A stretch of 64,000 bases of DNA from Pseudomonas promysalinigenes (GCF_014269025.2 NZ_CP077094.1:1984001-2048000), one strand, 5' to 3'. Shown: positions 1 to 12,819, numbered from the stretch's first letter. Notes: generated by a model from the letters alone, not told the origin. Made by a program: numbers and translations.

Positions 1-311
1 GTATCGAGCGTGTCTACACCGATGGCGCGCTGTGGGGAGCGGCGACATTCAAGAACTCGTTCAACCAACGCTCCTACTACACCTATCTGGGCAAGATTTG
101 GCAACACCCACACTATCCTGTGTACGCCAAGTTGAGCGCAGGTTTTATCGAAGGCTACAAAGGCGAGTATGCCGACAAGATCCCGTTGAACCACTTGGGC
201 ATCGCGCCAGTGATCATCCCGTCGCTGGGGGTGCACTGGGGGGCCGTGGGGGCCGAGTTCGTGGTGCTGGGAGGCGCTGGTGGGATGGTCAACCTAGGGC
301 TGCGCTTCTGA
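1..311 (+). CDS. Small outer-membrane beta-barrel protein, PagP-like (C-terminal part)
   Basis: Only the last 102 or so residues are in the window; the reading frame is open from base 3 and ends with TGA at 309-311. Alternating hydrophobic/polar strands, many glycines and aromatics, and a final ...NLGLRF ending in phenylalanine are the signature of an outer-membrane barrel with a BAM recognition C-terminus. The spacing of aromatic strands and a Pro-Leu/Pro-Val turn segment recall PagP-type lipid A palmitoyltransferases, but the catalytic N-terminal part lies outside the window, so the enzyme assignment is a guess. It converges on dkgB with a 95-bp gap holding an 11-bp inverted repeat. Confidence 0.75.
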   Translation, partial: IERVYTDGALWGAATFKNSFNQRSYYTYLGKIWQHPHYPVYAKLSAGFIEGYKGEYADKIPLNHLGIAPVIIPSLGVHWGAVGAEFVVLGGAGGMVNLGLRF

Positions 312-359
312 CCGGTTGGGGCGACCCCAAAGGTAAGCAAGCCAAGCGCGTGCAAGATG

Positions 360-393
360 CCCCTGAGGTTGGGCGTAACGTTAACCTCAGGGG
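360..393. terminator. Inverted repeat between convergent genes, possible bidirectional terminator
   Basis: A perfect 11-bp stem (CCCCTGAGGTT ... AACCTCAGGGG) with a 12-base loop sits between the convergent barrel gene and dkgB. Neither side has a clear T run, so function as an intrinsic terminator is inferred from position and stem strength. Confidence 0.5.
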
Positions 394-406
394 CTTGGCC
401 GTGAAA

Positions 407-1210
407 TCAGTCCCAGGCCGGAGCAAGCCCAGCAGGGCTGACCTCGCGGCCGTTGCGCTCAAGCTCGGCGATACGGGCCATGTCGTCTTCGTCCAGGCGC
501 AGGTCACGGGCGAGCAGGTTGCTGGCCAGATTCTCGCGCTTGGTCGAAGATGGGATCACTGCGTAACCCAACTGCAGCGCCCAGGCTAGGGCTACTTGCG
601 CCACGGTGGCTTTGTGCTTGCTGGCGATATCGGCCAGTACTGGGTCTTTGAGCACTTTGCCGTACGCCAGGGTCATGTAAGAGGTGACGGTGATGCCTTG
701 CTGGTCGAGAAATGCGGCCAGCGTGCGATTTTGCAGGTACGGGCTGAGCTCGATCTGGTTTGTGGCGATTTCGCCTTCGCCCACGACGGCGATGGCCTGG
801 CGGGTAAGTTCGATATTGAAGTTGGATATGCCGATCTGGCGCGTCAGCCCTTGCTGTTTAGCGTCGGCCAAGGCCTGCATATATTCACGCAACTCGACTC
901 CTTTGCCTGGCGCCGGCCAGTGGATCAGCAGCAGGTCGACGTAGTCGGTGCGAAGTTTCTGCAAGCTCTCGCGCAAGCTTGGGATCAGCTTGTCGGCCGC
1001 GTAGTTGTCCACCCAGATTTTGGTGGTGATGAACAATTCGCCGCGCGGCACGCCGCTCTCGGCGATGGCCTGGCCCACTTCAGCTTCGTTACGGTAGATC
1101 TGCGCGGTGTCGATGGCCCGGTAGCCGAGGTCCAGAGCCGACTTGACCGAATCGATCACGGCTTGGCCGGTGAGGCGGAAGGTGCCCAGGCCGAATGCTG
1201 GAATGTTCAT
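407..1210 (-). CDS. dkgB: 2,5-diketo-D-gluconate reductase B (aldo/keto reductase)
   Basis: Cytoplasmic NADPH-dependent aldo/keto reductase that reduces 2,5-diketo-D-gluconate and small aldehydes such as methylglyoxal. The predicted 267-residue length equals that of E. coli DkgB. The AKR catalytic tetrad is visible as D34 and Y39 ([15 protein letters not shown]), K64 (TTKIW) and H97 (LIHWP), and the C-terminal cofactor segment [10 protein letters not shown] is present. The start at 1210 ([11 protein letters not shown]) is preferred over an upstream in-frame codon because AGGAG lies 8 bases before it. It stands alone, facing the barrel gene. Confidence 0.92.
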   Translation of the reverse strand: MNIPAFGLGTFRLTGQAVIDSVKSALDLGYRAIDTAQIYRNEAEVGQAIAESGVPRGELFITTKIWVDNYAADKLIPSLRESLQKLRTDYVDLLLIHWPAPGKGVELREYMQALADAKQQGLTRQIGISNFNIELTRQAIAVVGEGEIATNQIELSPYLQNRTLAAFLDQQGITVTSYMTLAYGKVLKDPVLADIASKHKATVAQVALAWALQLGYAVIPSSTKRENLASNLLARDLRLDEDDMARIAELERNGREVSPAGLAPAWD

Positions 1211-1361
1211 GAATTTGCTCCTGGTCAGTGAAAGATGGAACCGCATTGAGCCTAGCCGCTCAGCGCCGACCCATCAGCGTATTAGGGCAGTGTGGGGCTT
1301 TGCTCGGCTTTGATTAAGCCAGGGTCGGTGCAAGGACATTTGACCTGTAATCACAAATGAA

Positions 1362-1385
1362 ACGGCCCGCCAAAGGGCGGGCCGT
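1362..1385 (-). terminator. Rho-independent terminator of cysI-DUF934 operon
   Basis: A 10-bp GC-rich stem (ACGGCCCGCC / GGCGGGCCGT) with a 4-base loop lies about 20 bases past the DUF934 stop. Read on the minus strand it is followed by TTTCATTT, giving a good intrinsic terminator. Confidence 0.85.
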
Positions 1386-1404
1386 CAGGCGGTGCAGGTG
1401 ACGA

Positions 1405-1899
1405 TCAGCGGCGGCGGAAAAGCGGCAGCGGCTCGTCGGTGGCGGCCTGGTAGGTCACCGAGAAGTCCTTCAGGCCTTGCAGCGCGTCTTGCGGATCTTT
1501 ATCGGCCCGGATGGCGAAGGCGTCGAAGCCGCAGCGGGCCATGAAGAACAACTGATCGCGCAACACGTCACCAATGGCGCGCAGTTCGCCCTTGAAGCCG
1601 TAGCGGTCGCGCAGCAGGCGTGCATTGGAGTAGCTGCGCCCATCGGTAAAGGCGGGGAAGTTCAGGGCGATGACCTGAAAATGCTGCACGTCGTCACCGA
1701 TTTCTTCGGCCTGCTCGTCACTGTCCAGCCATACACCCAGGCCGCCGTCGCGGGCCTTGAGCACGTGGGCATGGTCACGCCACATCTGCAGCGGGACGAT
1801 ATAGTCGTCGCAATTGCTCAGTTCATCGAACGAGAAATCCTTGGGCAACAGGTGCCAGGTTTCGTCGACGATCTGGTTGTTCTTAATGATTCGCTGCAT
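1405..1899 (-). CDS. DUF934 family protein, sulfite reductase partner
   Basis: A 164-residue protein of the DUF934 family, which in pseudomonads and other proteobacteria is almost always encoded directly after the NirA-type sulfite reductase. The characteristic central segments PAFTDGRSYSNARLLRDRYG and GDVLRDQLFFMARCGFDAF are present. Its start overlaps the cysI stop by 17 bases, implying translational coupling. No enzymatic function is established; a role in electron delivery or assembly of the reductase is inference from linkage. Confidence 0.9.
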   Translation of the reverse strand: MQRIIKNNQIVDETWHLLPKDFSFDELSNCDDYIVPLQMWRDHAHVLKARDGGLGVWLDSDEQAEEIGDDVQHFQVIALNFPAFTDGRSYSNARLLRDRYGFKGELRAIGDVLRDQLFFMARCGFDAFAIRADKDPQDALQGLKDFSVTYQAATDEPLPLFRRR

Positions 1900-3535
1900 A
1901 GACGCGTTCCTTGAAGGGGTCGATGCCGATCCGCTGGTAGGTGTCGATGAAACGCTCTTCCTCGGTGCGTCGTTCGACGTACACGGCGATCAGCTTCTCG
2001 ATCACATCGGCCATGTCATCCTGGGCGAAGGACGGGCCGAGGATCTTGCCCAGGCTAGCGTCGCGCGCGGCGTTGCCACCTAGCGACACCTGGTAGAACT
2101 CCTCGCCCTTCTTGTCCACCCCGAGAATGCCGATGTGGCCGACGTGGTGGTGGCCGCAGGCGTTCATGCAGCCGGAGATGTTCAGGTCGATTTCGCCGAT
2201 GTCGAACAGGTAGTCCAGGTCGTCGAAACGGCGCTGGATGGATTCGGCGATCGGGATCGACTTGGCGTTGGCCAGGGAGCAGTAGTCGCCGCCCGGGCAG
2301 CAGATGATATCGGTCAGCAGGCCGATGTTCGGCGTGGCGAAGCCGCCCTCGCGCAGTTCCATCCACAGCGCGTGCAACTGGCGCTGTTCGACGTCGGCGA
2401 GAATGATGTTCTGCTCATGGGAGGTGCGCAGGAAGCCGAAGCTGTAGCGTTCGGCAAGGTCCGCCACGGCATCGAGCTGCTTGTCGGTCAGGTCACCAGG
2501 GGCGACGCCGGTTGGCTTGAGCGACAGGGTCACGGCCACGTAGCCAGGTCGCTTGTGGGCGCGGGTGTTGCGCGAGCGCCAGCGGGCGAACCCTGGGAAC
2601 TCGGCGTCCTGGGCACTGTAGTCAACGTTGTCCAGGGCCAGGTAGTCCGGGTCGACGAAGTGGCGCGACACGCGCTGCACTTCTGCCTCGGTCAGGGTAG
2701 TGGTGCCGCCACGCAGGTGAACCATTTCGGCCTCGACCTTCTCGGCGAACACTTCCGGAGTCAGCGCCTTGACCAGAATCTTGATCCGCGCTTTGTACTT
2801 GTTGTCACGGCGACCGTAACGGTTGTACACGCGCAGGATCGCGTCGAGGTAGCTGATCAGGTCCTGCCAAGGCAGAAACTCGTTGATGAACGAGCCCACC
2901 ACTGGCGTGCGGCCCAGACCACCCCCGACCAACACGCGAAAGCCCAGCTCGCCAGCGGCGTTGCGCACTGGCTCCAGGCCGATGTCGTGCACTTCGATGG
3001 CGGCGCGGTCTTGCTTGGAGCCGTTGATGGCGATCTTGAACTTGCGCGGCAGGTAGGCGAATTCCGGGTGGAAAGTGGTCCACTGACGGACGATTTCGCA
3101 CCATGGGCGCGGGTCGACGAGTTCGTCGGCGGCCACACCTGCAAACTGGTCAGTGGTGGTGTTACGCAGGCAGTTGCCGCTGGTCTGGATCGCATGCATC
3201 TGCACGGTGGCCAGCTCGGCAAGGATGTCCGGGATGTCTTCCAGCGCCGGCCAGTTGAACTGCACGTTCTGGCGCGTGGAGATATGGGCATAGCCCTTGT
3301 CGTAGTCGCGAGCGATCTTGGCCAGGGTGCGAACCTGGTTGGCGTTCAGCTGGCCGTACGGCACGGCGACACGCAGCATCGGTGCGAAACGTTGGATGTA
3401 AAGGCCGTTCTGCAGGCGCAGAGGGCGGAATTCTTCTTCGCTCAGCTCACCGGCCAGGTAGCGGCGGGTCTGATCACGGAACTGCTTGACGCGGTCCTCG
3501 ATGATCCGCTGATCGTACTCGTCGTATACGTACAT
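1883..3535 (-). CDS. cysI: Sulfite reductase, siroheme/4Fe-4S (NirA/CysI-like)
   Basis: A 550-residue nitrite/sulfite reductase hemoprotein that reduces sulfite to sulfide for cysteine synthesis. Two ferredoxin-like half-domains (about 1-150 and 310-400) and two siroheme/Fe-S domains are recognisable; the cluster cysteines C413-x5-C419 and C456-x3-C460 (ICCPGGDYC and SGCMNACG) are intact. The start MYVYDEYDQ is typical for the Pseudomonas enzyme. It is the first gene of a two-gene operon with DUF934. The 5' region up to the divergent gene at 3750 is 214 bp and AT-richer near 3640, where CysB control would be expected, though I did not resolve a defined site. Confidence 0.95.
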   Translation of the reverse strand: MYVYDEYDQRIIEDRVKQFRDQTRRYLAGELSEEEFRPLRLQNGLYIQRFAPMLRVAVPYGQLNANQVRTLAKIARDYDKGYAHISTRQNVQFNWPALEDIPDILAELATVQMHAIQTSGNCLRNTTTDQFAGVAADELVDPRPWCEIVRQWTTFHPEFAYLPRKFKIAINGSKQDRAAIEVHDIGLEPVRNAAGELGFRVLVGGGLGRTPVVGSFINEFLPWQDLISYLDAILRVYNRYGRRDNKYKARIKILVKALTPEVFAEKVEAEMVHLRGGTTTLTEAEVQRVSRHFVDPDYLALDNVDYSAQDAEFPGFARWRSRNTRAHKRPGYVAVTLSLKPTGVAPGDLTDKQLDAVADLAERYSFGFLRTSHEQNIILADVEQRQLHALWMELREGGFATPNIGLLTDIICCPGGDYCSLANAKSIPIAESIQRRFDDLDYLFDIGEIDLNISGCMNACGHHHVGHIGILGVDKKGEEFYQVSLGGNAARDASLGKILGPSFAQDDMADVIEKLIAVYVERRTEEERFIDTYQRIGIDPFKERVYAANH

Positions 3536-3749
3536 AAAAGTCCTGTCTCAGGCTGCATGCAGCTATTCGCGCGCACGGCCGCGCACTCCGGTTCGGAGCC
3601 GGGGAACGATAGCAGGTTGGGTTTATGCGCTAAAGTGATGTTTTTGCATATGAAAAGAACCAAACGAACTAAGTGAGACTGAGTGGCGTTTGTTACCCGT
3701 CAGGCAGGCAGGTTTATACTCGGCGATTTGGTTTGAAGGGGGTACCCGC

Positions 3750-4826
3750 ATGCTCAAGGCGCTTTGCCAAAGCGTGTTACTGAGCCTGCCGCTGGCAGCC
3801 TCCGCTCACGCCGCTTCGGTAGTTTTTCTAAACCCTGGCCACAGCGACGAAGTATTCTGGAGCAGCTATTCGCGTTTCATGCAGGCTGCAGCCGACGAAT
3901 TGGGCATGACCCTGGAAGTCGATTACAGCCAGCGTGACGGTGGGCTTGCGATGAGCCAGGCTCGGGCGGTGCTGGGCAGGCCCAAGCGGCCAGATTACTT
4001 GGTGCTGGTCAATGAACAGTACCTGGCGCCTGAAATCATCCGCTTGTCCCAGGGTAGTGGAGTCAAGCTGTTCTTGGTCAATAACGGGCTGACCGCCAGC
4101 CAGGCTAAAAGTATCCAGGCCCAGCCAGGCAAATATGGCCAGGTACTGGGAACCTTGATCGGTAACGACTGGCAGGCGGGCTTTGGCATGCTGCATGAAA
4201 TGGTGGCTTCACTCCCCCGTGACAAGGAGCCCATCGATCTTGTGGCTTTTTCCGGAGTCAGTACAACCCCCGCTTCCCAGTTGCGCGAAGCAGGCATGCG
4301 CCAGGCGTTGGCCGACTTCCCTCAGATCCGCTTGCGCCAGGTGGTATACGGCGGCTGGAGCCGAGAGCGCGCCTACGAACAGGCTCAGCAGTTACTGCAG
4401 CGCTACCCGAAGACTCGGTTGGTCTGGGCTGCCAACGACCAGATGGCCTTCGGCGCCATGCGGGCATTCGAGCAAGCCGGCCGCACCCCTGGGCGCGACG
4501 TGGTGTTCGGCGCCATCAATAGCTCGGCCGAGGCCCTGCAAGCGCGTATCGATGGGCGTTTGAGCGTGCTGATGGGCGGGCATGCCACACTGGGCGGGTG
4601 GGCCATGGTGCTGCTGCACGATGATGCCCAAGGGTTGGATATTCACCGCGGCGGCCAACGTGAGCATGTACTGCCGGTGCTGCAGTCGATCGACCAAGCC
4701 AAGGCGCGTCGCTGGCTGAAGTTGGTCGAGCGCGACGACTACGGCGTGGATTTCAAGCATTACAGCGCGCAAGGGCAGCCAGCCAGCTACCAGTACCCGT
4801 TTTTGACAACGCCCGTCGACTATTGA
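3750..4826 (+). CDS. ABC transporter periplasmic substrate-binding protein, sugar type 1 fold
   Basis: A 358-residue secreted protein with signal peptide MLKALCQSVLLSLPLAASAHA (1-21, cleavage at AHA|A) followed by a type 1 periplasmic binding/LacI-like fold: VVFLNPGHSDEVFW at the first strand, QARAVLG..RPDYLVLVNE, and a hinge/ligand region RLVWAANDQMAFGAMRAFEQ. GAAGGGGG precedes the chosen ATG by about 8 bases; an earlier in-frame codon at 3690 would add 20 residues without a signal. No permease or ATPase is adjacent, so it may serve a remote transporter or act as a sensor partner. The ligand is unknown. Confidence 0.85.
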   Translation: MLKALCQSVLLSLPLAASAHAASVVFLNPGHSDEVFWSSYSRFMQAAADELGMTLEVDYSQRDGGLAMSQARAVLGRPKRPDYLVLVNEQYLAPEIIRLSQGSGVKLFLVNNGLTASQAKSIQAQPGKYGQVLGTLIGNDWQAGFGMLHEMVASLPRDKEPIDLVAFSGVSTTPASQLREAGMRQALADFPQIRLRQVVYGGWSRERAYEQAQQLLQRYPKTRLVWAANDQMAFGAMRAFEQAGRTPGRDVVFGAINSSAEALQARIDGRLSVLMGGHATLGGWAMVLLHDDAQGLDIHRGGQREHVLPVLQSIDQAKARRWLKLVERDDYGVDFKHYSAQGQPASYQYPFLTTPVDY

Positions 4827-4911
4827 AAACCCTTGCTTGAGGGATGGTCATTGCTCGTCTTAACTGCTGGTTGTGAAGTGCATTCCCATAACCACTACAA
4901 GAGGCAATGCA

Positions 4912-5025
4912 ATGGGAAACCCAACCAAGGTCCGCAAAGCTGACAGCAGTGTCGATGCCTGGGCGATCCTCTGCCTGATCGTTCTGGTGGTGGTCACCGC
5001 CGTGTATTGGGTCAGCCACCAGTGA
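4912..5025 (+). CDS. 37-residue single-span membrane protein
   Basis: A short ORF encoding a soluble, basic N-terminus (MGNPTKVRKADSSVD, 1-15) and one hydrophobic helix (about 17-34, rich in Leu/Val/Ile) ending in SHQ. AGAGG lies about 9 bases before the ATG and a strong terminator (5056-5082) follows, so it has its own complete transcription-unit layout. The charge pattern suggests the N-terminus is cytoplasmic. It is too short for usual gene-calling cut-offs. Function unknown; it may associate with a membrane complex, but nothing in the sequence identifies the partner. Confidence 0.75.
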   Translation: MGNPTKVRKADSSVDAWAILCLIVLVVVTAVYWVSHQ

Positions 5026-5055
5026 CGTGATGCTCCACCCATGATCCAACCACAG

Positions 5056-5082
5056 CGCCTGCGTAAGGGAGACACGCAGGCG
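5056..5082 (+). terminator. Rho-independent terminator after the 37-residue ORF
   Basis: A 9-bp stem CGCCTGCGT / ACGCAGGCG with a 9-base loop is followed on the plus strand by TTTGTATTTT. It lies just past the 37-residue ORF and next to the stop of the convergent DUF2970 gene, so it may serve both. Confidence 0.85.
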
Positions 5083-5091
5083 TTTGTATTT

Positions 5092-5310
5092 TCACCGCGC
5101 AGTAAGGTGCAAGGCCAATTGCACAAGGCCTATCAGCACGGCAATGAACACCAGGGTGAACAGCGCGCCCAGCACGATGAAGTGGCTGGCTTTGCCGTGG
5201 GTGAAATCCCGCGTGCGGTTCTTGCCGCTCTGTACGCCGAAGGCAGCGGCCAGGATGCTGTGCAGCATTTGCCAGAACGTAGGGGGCTTGCCTTGGCTTG
5301 AGTCGTCCAT
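5092..5310 (-). CDS. DUF2970 family small membrane protein
   Basis: A 72-residue protein: N-terminal MDDSSQGKPPTFWQMLHSI followed by the DUF2970 core AAAFGVQSGKNRTRDF and one strong transmembrane helix (about 46-68, FIVLGALFTLVFIAVLIGLV). GGAG precedes the ATG at 5310; longer in-frame starts add unconvincing residues. It lies just downstream of metH on the same strand, with a 181-bp gap, and is the usual metH neighbour in pseudomonads. No function is known for the family. Confidence 0.85.
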   Translation of the reverse strand: MDDSSQGKPPTFWQMLHSILAAAFGVQSGKNRTRDFTHGKASHFIVLGALFTLVFIAVLIGLVQLALHLTAR

Positions 5311-5420
5311 GGGAGGCTCCTGGGTGTTGGTAGACAACCAAGAGACAGTATAGGCAAGGCGCTTGACGTTGATCGTGCCTGGCTCTTGGCGGGCGAACTT
5401 GCTCCCCCCCACAGGTATGC

Positions 5421-5444
5421 ACTGCCCCCCAGAAGTTGGGCAGT
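5421..5444 (-). terminator. Possible metH terminator hairpin
   Basis: ACTGCCC and GGGCAGT form a 7-bp stem with a 10-base loop about 50 bases past the metH stop. There is no strong T run, so this is a weak call. Confidence 0.35.
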
Positions 5445-5491
5445 GATGCAAACCTTGGGGGGAAGCCTAAAGCGAGCAGGCCGGTGGGGTC

Positions 5492-9199
<3,708 letters not shown>

Positions 9200-9375
9200 A
9201 GAAACTACCTGGTCGGGCGAATATCAGAAGGTGTCGAATCATAACAAAGCTGCGCGGATTTTAGGCGCATCGCCGATTTGCATGAATTTCGCTCATGTTG
9301 AGCGCGGGTTATGCAGGCACCCAACAGACGACCAGGCAAAACGTGATGGCTTTTAATTCTCAGGACTTTCCGCAC

Positions 9376-11676
9376 ATGGTGCAGCGTATTCTTGTCAGCG
9401 TGTTCGCTCTGCTCGTCAGCAGCCTTGCGCATGGGCAAGCCCCCCAATCGAGCCCAAGCATTTCCTACACGCGGGACATTCAACCGATCTTCACCGAAAA
9501 GTGCGTAGCCTGCCACGCCTGCAACGACGCGGCCTGTCAGCTAAAGCTGGAAAGCCCCGAGGGCGCGGTGCGTGGCGCCACCAAGGTACCGGTGTATCAG
9601 GGTGAGCGGGGCCAGGCCGTGCCGCCCACGCGGCTTTTTTATGATGCGCAGACTGAGGAGCAGTGGCGGCGCAAGGGCTTCTATTCGGTCCTGGACAACC
9701 AGGGCAGCCAGGCTGCGCTGATGGCGCGCATGCTCGAACTGGGGCACAAGACCCCGCTGACCCCCAACGCCAAGGTGCCTGACGAAATCGTCCTGGGCCT
9801 GAACCGCACCAATATGTGCCCACTGCCTGAAGAATTCGACGGCTATGCCGGCGCCCATCCCAAAGAGGGCATGCCGCTGGCGGTGACCGGGCTCACTGAT
9901 GACGAGTACCACACACTGCGCCGCTGGCTCGCCGCTGGCGCGCCTGTCGAATATCAGCCGATCAAGCCCAGCGCTGCCGAGGCCCGGCAAATCAACGAGT
10001 GGGAGGAACTGCTCAACCGTCCTGGCTCCACCGAAGCGCTGGTCGGCCGTTGGCTCTACGAACACCTGTTTCTGGCGCATATCTACTTCGTTGGCGGCGA
10101 GCAGGGGCACTTTTTCCAGTGGGTACGCTCACGCACCCCGAGCGGCAAACCGGTGGACATCATCGCCACACGCCGCCCGAACGACCCGCCCGGCACTGAT
10201 TTCTTCTACCGGCTGATCCCGGTGCAGGGCGTCATCGTGCACAAAACCCACATCACCTACCCGATGGGGCCGCAGAAGCTCAAGCGGGTGAAGCAGCTGT
10301 TCTACGCAGGCGACTGGCATGCCAGCGCATTGCCCGGCTACGGCCCGCGTCACCGCGCCAACCCGTTCGAAACGTTCGAGGCGATCCCAGCAGTGGCCCG
10401 CTATCAGTTCATGCTGGATAACGCCGAGTACTTCGTGCGCACCTTCATCCGCGGCCCCGTGTGTCGCGGGCAGATCGCCACCGATGTGATCCGCGATAAC
10501 TTCTGGGCGTTGTTCCAGGAACCGGCCCAGGACCGCTACATCACCGATGCCAAATACCGCAGCCAGGCCACGCCGCTGCTGGCGATGCCAGGGCAGAACG
10601 ATGACGTCGGCAGCGTGCTGAACCTTTGGCATGCCTACCGCGATAAGCGCAACGCGTACGAAAAGCTGCGTCGCGACGCCTATGCCGAAATGCCCGCACC
10701 GGGCTGGGCAACGCTCTGGGCTGGTAACGACAACGCGCTGCTGAGCATCTACCGCCACTTCGACAGTGCCTCGGTGACCAAGGGCCTGATCGGCGATGTG
10801 CCGCTGACCATGTGGTTGTTCGACTACCCGTTGCTCGAGCGCACCTATTATCAGCTCGCAGTCAATTTCGATGTGTTCGGCAATGTGTCGCACCAGTTGC
10901 AGACGCGGCTGTACTTCGACCTGATCCGCAACGGCGCCGAGGTCAACTTCCTGCGCCTGATGCCGGCCGATCAGCGTGGCAAGATCCTCGGTAGCTGGTA
11001 CCAGAACAGCGGCAAGGTGAAGATGTGGTTGGACTACGAGGACATCGACAGCGACACCCCAAGCGCCATCAAACTCGACCCGCGCGACCCGGAGCGCGAC
11101 TTCGGCCTGAAACTGCTGCAGCGCACCGGCAGCCTGAACGCCGCCCCCGACCCGATCAATCGCTGCACCGGCGCTTACTGTTCACGGCCGCAGATGAGCG
11201 AGGAGTTTCGAAACGCCGAGCAATCGCTTAGCCGCCTGGTATCGCGCCCTGCGGCGGGTTTGAAGGTGATCGGCCAACTGCCTGAGGCCACCATGCTGCG
11301 CATCGAAGGCGTCAATGGCCAGCGCCAGATCTACAGCCTGCTGCGCAATCGCGCGCACAGTAACGTGGCGTTCCTGCTGGGTGAGGCCTACCGCTACGAG
11401 CCGGGACTGGATACGCTGACGCTCTACCCAGGAGTGCTCAGCAGCTACCCCAACTTCATCTTCAACATCCCGACCCAGGATGTACCTGAGTTCGTCGAAG
11501 ACATGGAGTATGCCAAGGACGACCCGGCCAAATTTGAGCGCATCGTCATGCGCTGGGGTGTGCGCCGCAGTCACCCTCAGTTCTGGTATTACTTCCATGA
11601 CCTGAACAGCTTCATCAAGGAAACCCAACCGGTCGAAGCAGGTGTACTGGACATGAACCGCTATGAGAACCTCTGA
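9376..11676 (+). CDS. cti: Cis-trans fatty acid isomerase, c-type heme
   Basis: A 766-residue periplasmic enzyme that converts cis- to trans-unsaturated fatty acids in membrane lipids, an emergency response to solvents and heat in P. putida. A signal peptide (1-20, ending AHG) precedes the heme-binding C43-V-A-C46-H47 motif. The start at 9376 gives exactly the length reported for P. putida Cti and places AGGA 10 bases upstream; an in-frame start at 9295 would destroy the signal peptide. The gene adjoins metH head to head, the arrangement known from P. putida. Cti is generally regarded as constitutively present, with activity governed by substrate access. Confidence 0.95.
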   Translation: MVQRILVSVFALLVSSLAHGQAPQSSPSISYTRDIQPIFTEKCVACHACNDAACQLKLESPEGAVRGATKVPVYQGERGQAVPPTRLFYDAQTEEQWRRKGFYSVLDNQGSQAALMARMLELGHKTPLTPNAKVPDEIVLGLNRTNMCPLPEEFDGYAGAHPKEGMPLAVTGLTDDEYHTLRRWLAAGAPVEYQPIKPSAAEARQINEWEELLNRPGSTEALVGRWLYEHLFLAHIYFVGGEQGHFFQWVRSRTPSGKPVDIIATRRPNDPPGTDFFYRLIPVQGVIVHKTHITYPMGPQKLKRVKQLFYAGDWHASALPGYGPRHRANPFETFEAIPAVARYQFMLDNAEYFVRTFIRGPVCRGQIATDVIRDNFWALFQEPAQDRYITDAKYRSQATPLLAMPGQNDDVGSVLNLWHAYRDKRNAYEKLRRDAYAEMPAPGWATLWAGNDNALLSIYRHFDSASVTKGLIGDVPLTMWLFDYPLLERTYYQLAVNFDVFGNVSHQLQTRLYFDLIRNGAEVNFLRLMPADQRGKILGSWYQNSGKVKMWLDYEDIDSDTPSAIKLDPRDPERDFGLKLLQRTGSLNAAPDPINRCTGAYCSRPQMSEEFRNAEQSLSRLVSRPAAGLKVIGQLPEATMLRIEGVNGQRQIYSLLRNRAHSNVAFLLGEAYRYEPGLDTLTLYPGVLSSYPNFIFNIPTQDVPEFVEDMEYAKDDPAKFERIVMRWGVRRSHPQFWYYFHDLNSFIKETQPVEAGVLDMNRYENL

Positions 11677-11728
11677 TCGGGTCGGTTGACCTTTGCCAAT
11701 ACCTTACGGTCCCAACCGGTGGGTGGTC

Positions 11729-11749
11729 CGGGGTTGCTGTGCAGCCCCG
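11729..11749 (+). other. Stem-loop in the leader of the acyltransferase gene
   Basis: CGGGGTTGC / GCAGCCCCG pairs over 9 bp (one G-U) with a 3-base loop. There is no following T tract. It overlaps the purine-rich stretch before a candidate ATG at 11758, so it may affect start choice or be the 3' end of the cti transcript. Confidence 0.35.
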
Positions 11750-11784
11750 AGGCCTCAATGCACCGGAAAATCGCAGGGTATTCC

Positions 11785-12819
11785 ATGCTGTATTCGCTTC
11801 AGGCACTGCGGGCGTTCGCCGCCTGGGTGGTGGTCTGCCACCACTTCATGCAGATCTTCTTCGACTTCCATGCCACCGGCCCCATCGGCCAACTGCTGAC
11901 CGACCGAGGCGCCGTTGGCGTCGACATCTTCTTCGTCATCAGCGGGCTGGTGATCTACCTCTCGACCCGGGACAAACCCATCGAACCGCAGCAGTTTCTA
12001 CTCAACAGGGCATTACGCATCATTCCGGCCTATTGGTTCTATACCGCGCTAATGGCCGCGCTGTTGCTGGGTTTGGGCAACTGGATGCCACATCAGTCGT
12101 TCGATTGGCATCATCTGTTGCTGTCGCTGCTGTTCATTCCGGCGGAAAACCCCGGCGGTTATGGTCTTTATCCAACCCTCAACGTCGGTTGGACGCTGAA
12201 CTTCGAGATGTTCTTCTACCTGTTGTTCGGCCTGGCATTCATGGTCCGCAAGCGTCATCAGCTGTGGTTGGTGACTGCCGGCTTGCTGCTGGCAAGTGAA
12301 GTTCTGGGACGCACCGGCGTGTTGAGCCGGTTTTACAACAACGACATCATCTACGAGTTCCTGCTGGGTATCGGTATCGGCGTGCTCTATCGGCGCGGGC
12401 TGATTCGGCAGGGCTTGTGGCTGCCGATGGCCGTGCTTGGCGTGGCCGGCTATGCGATCTATCACCTGGATGCTTCCCAGCGGCTGCTGCACTGGGGGCT
12501 GCCTAGCGCCATGGTGGTATTGGCGTTCATCGCCCTGGAGCCTTGGTTCAAGGGCAACCGCGTGTGCAAAGCGCTGGGTGACTGCTCCTACTCCGTGTAC
12601 CTGATCCATGTACTGGTGCTGTACTGCGGCTGGTTCGCCAGCCAGCGGCTGCACCTGAACCCCTACTGGGTATTTGCCCTTTGCGTGCCGTCAATTGGAC
12701 TGATGTCGTGGCTCAGCTATCAGTGGCTAGAGCGCGGCCTGTATCGGCGGATGCAGGCTTGGCTGGCGGCCCCGCGGGGGCAAACTGCCCAGCTTGTGCT
12801 TTCCCGAGTCAAATACTAG
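11785..12819 (+). CDS. Acyltransferase family 3 (OafA/NodX-like) membrane protein
   Basis: An integral membrane O-acyltransferase of about 344 residues. It has the family opening LQALRAFAAWVVVCHHFMQ with the catalytic-type histidine pair, GAVGVDIFFVISGLVIYLST, the arginine of NRALRIIPAYW, and about ten hydrophobic helices ending in a basic tail. Such enzymes acylate sugars of O-antigen, exopolysaccharide or glycans. The start at 11785 (MLYSLQ) has CAGGG 6 bases upstream; a start at 11758 is also possible. It follows cti by 108 bp, sharing direction, but no metabolic link between them is evident. Confidence 0.85.
   Translation: MLYSLQALRAFAAWVVVCHHFMQIFFDFHATGPIGQLLTDRGAVGVDIFFVISGLVIYLSTRDKPIEPQQFLLNRALRIIPAYWFYTALMAALLLGLGNWMPHQSFDWHHLLLSLLFIPAENPGGYGLYPTLNVGWTLNFEMFFYLLFGLAFMVRKRHQLWLVTAGLLLASEVLGRTGVLSRFYNNDIIYEFLLGIGIGVLYRRGLIRQGLWLPMAVLGVAGYAIYHLDASQRLLHWGLPSAMVVLAFIALEPWFKGNRVCKALGDCSYSVYLIHVLVLYCGWFASQRLHLNPYWVFALCVPSIGLMSWLSYQWLERGLYRRMQAWLAAPRGQTAQLVLSRVKY

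Noticed and set aside
2135..3676. Long plus-strand frame opposite cysI
   Set aside because: It is antisense to a fully supported sulfite reductase and has no motifs; a product of GC-rich codon bias.
9200..9375. B12 riboswitch upstream of metH
   Set aside because: None of the aptamer blocks found at 36.4 and 40.3 kb occur here.
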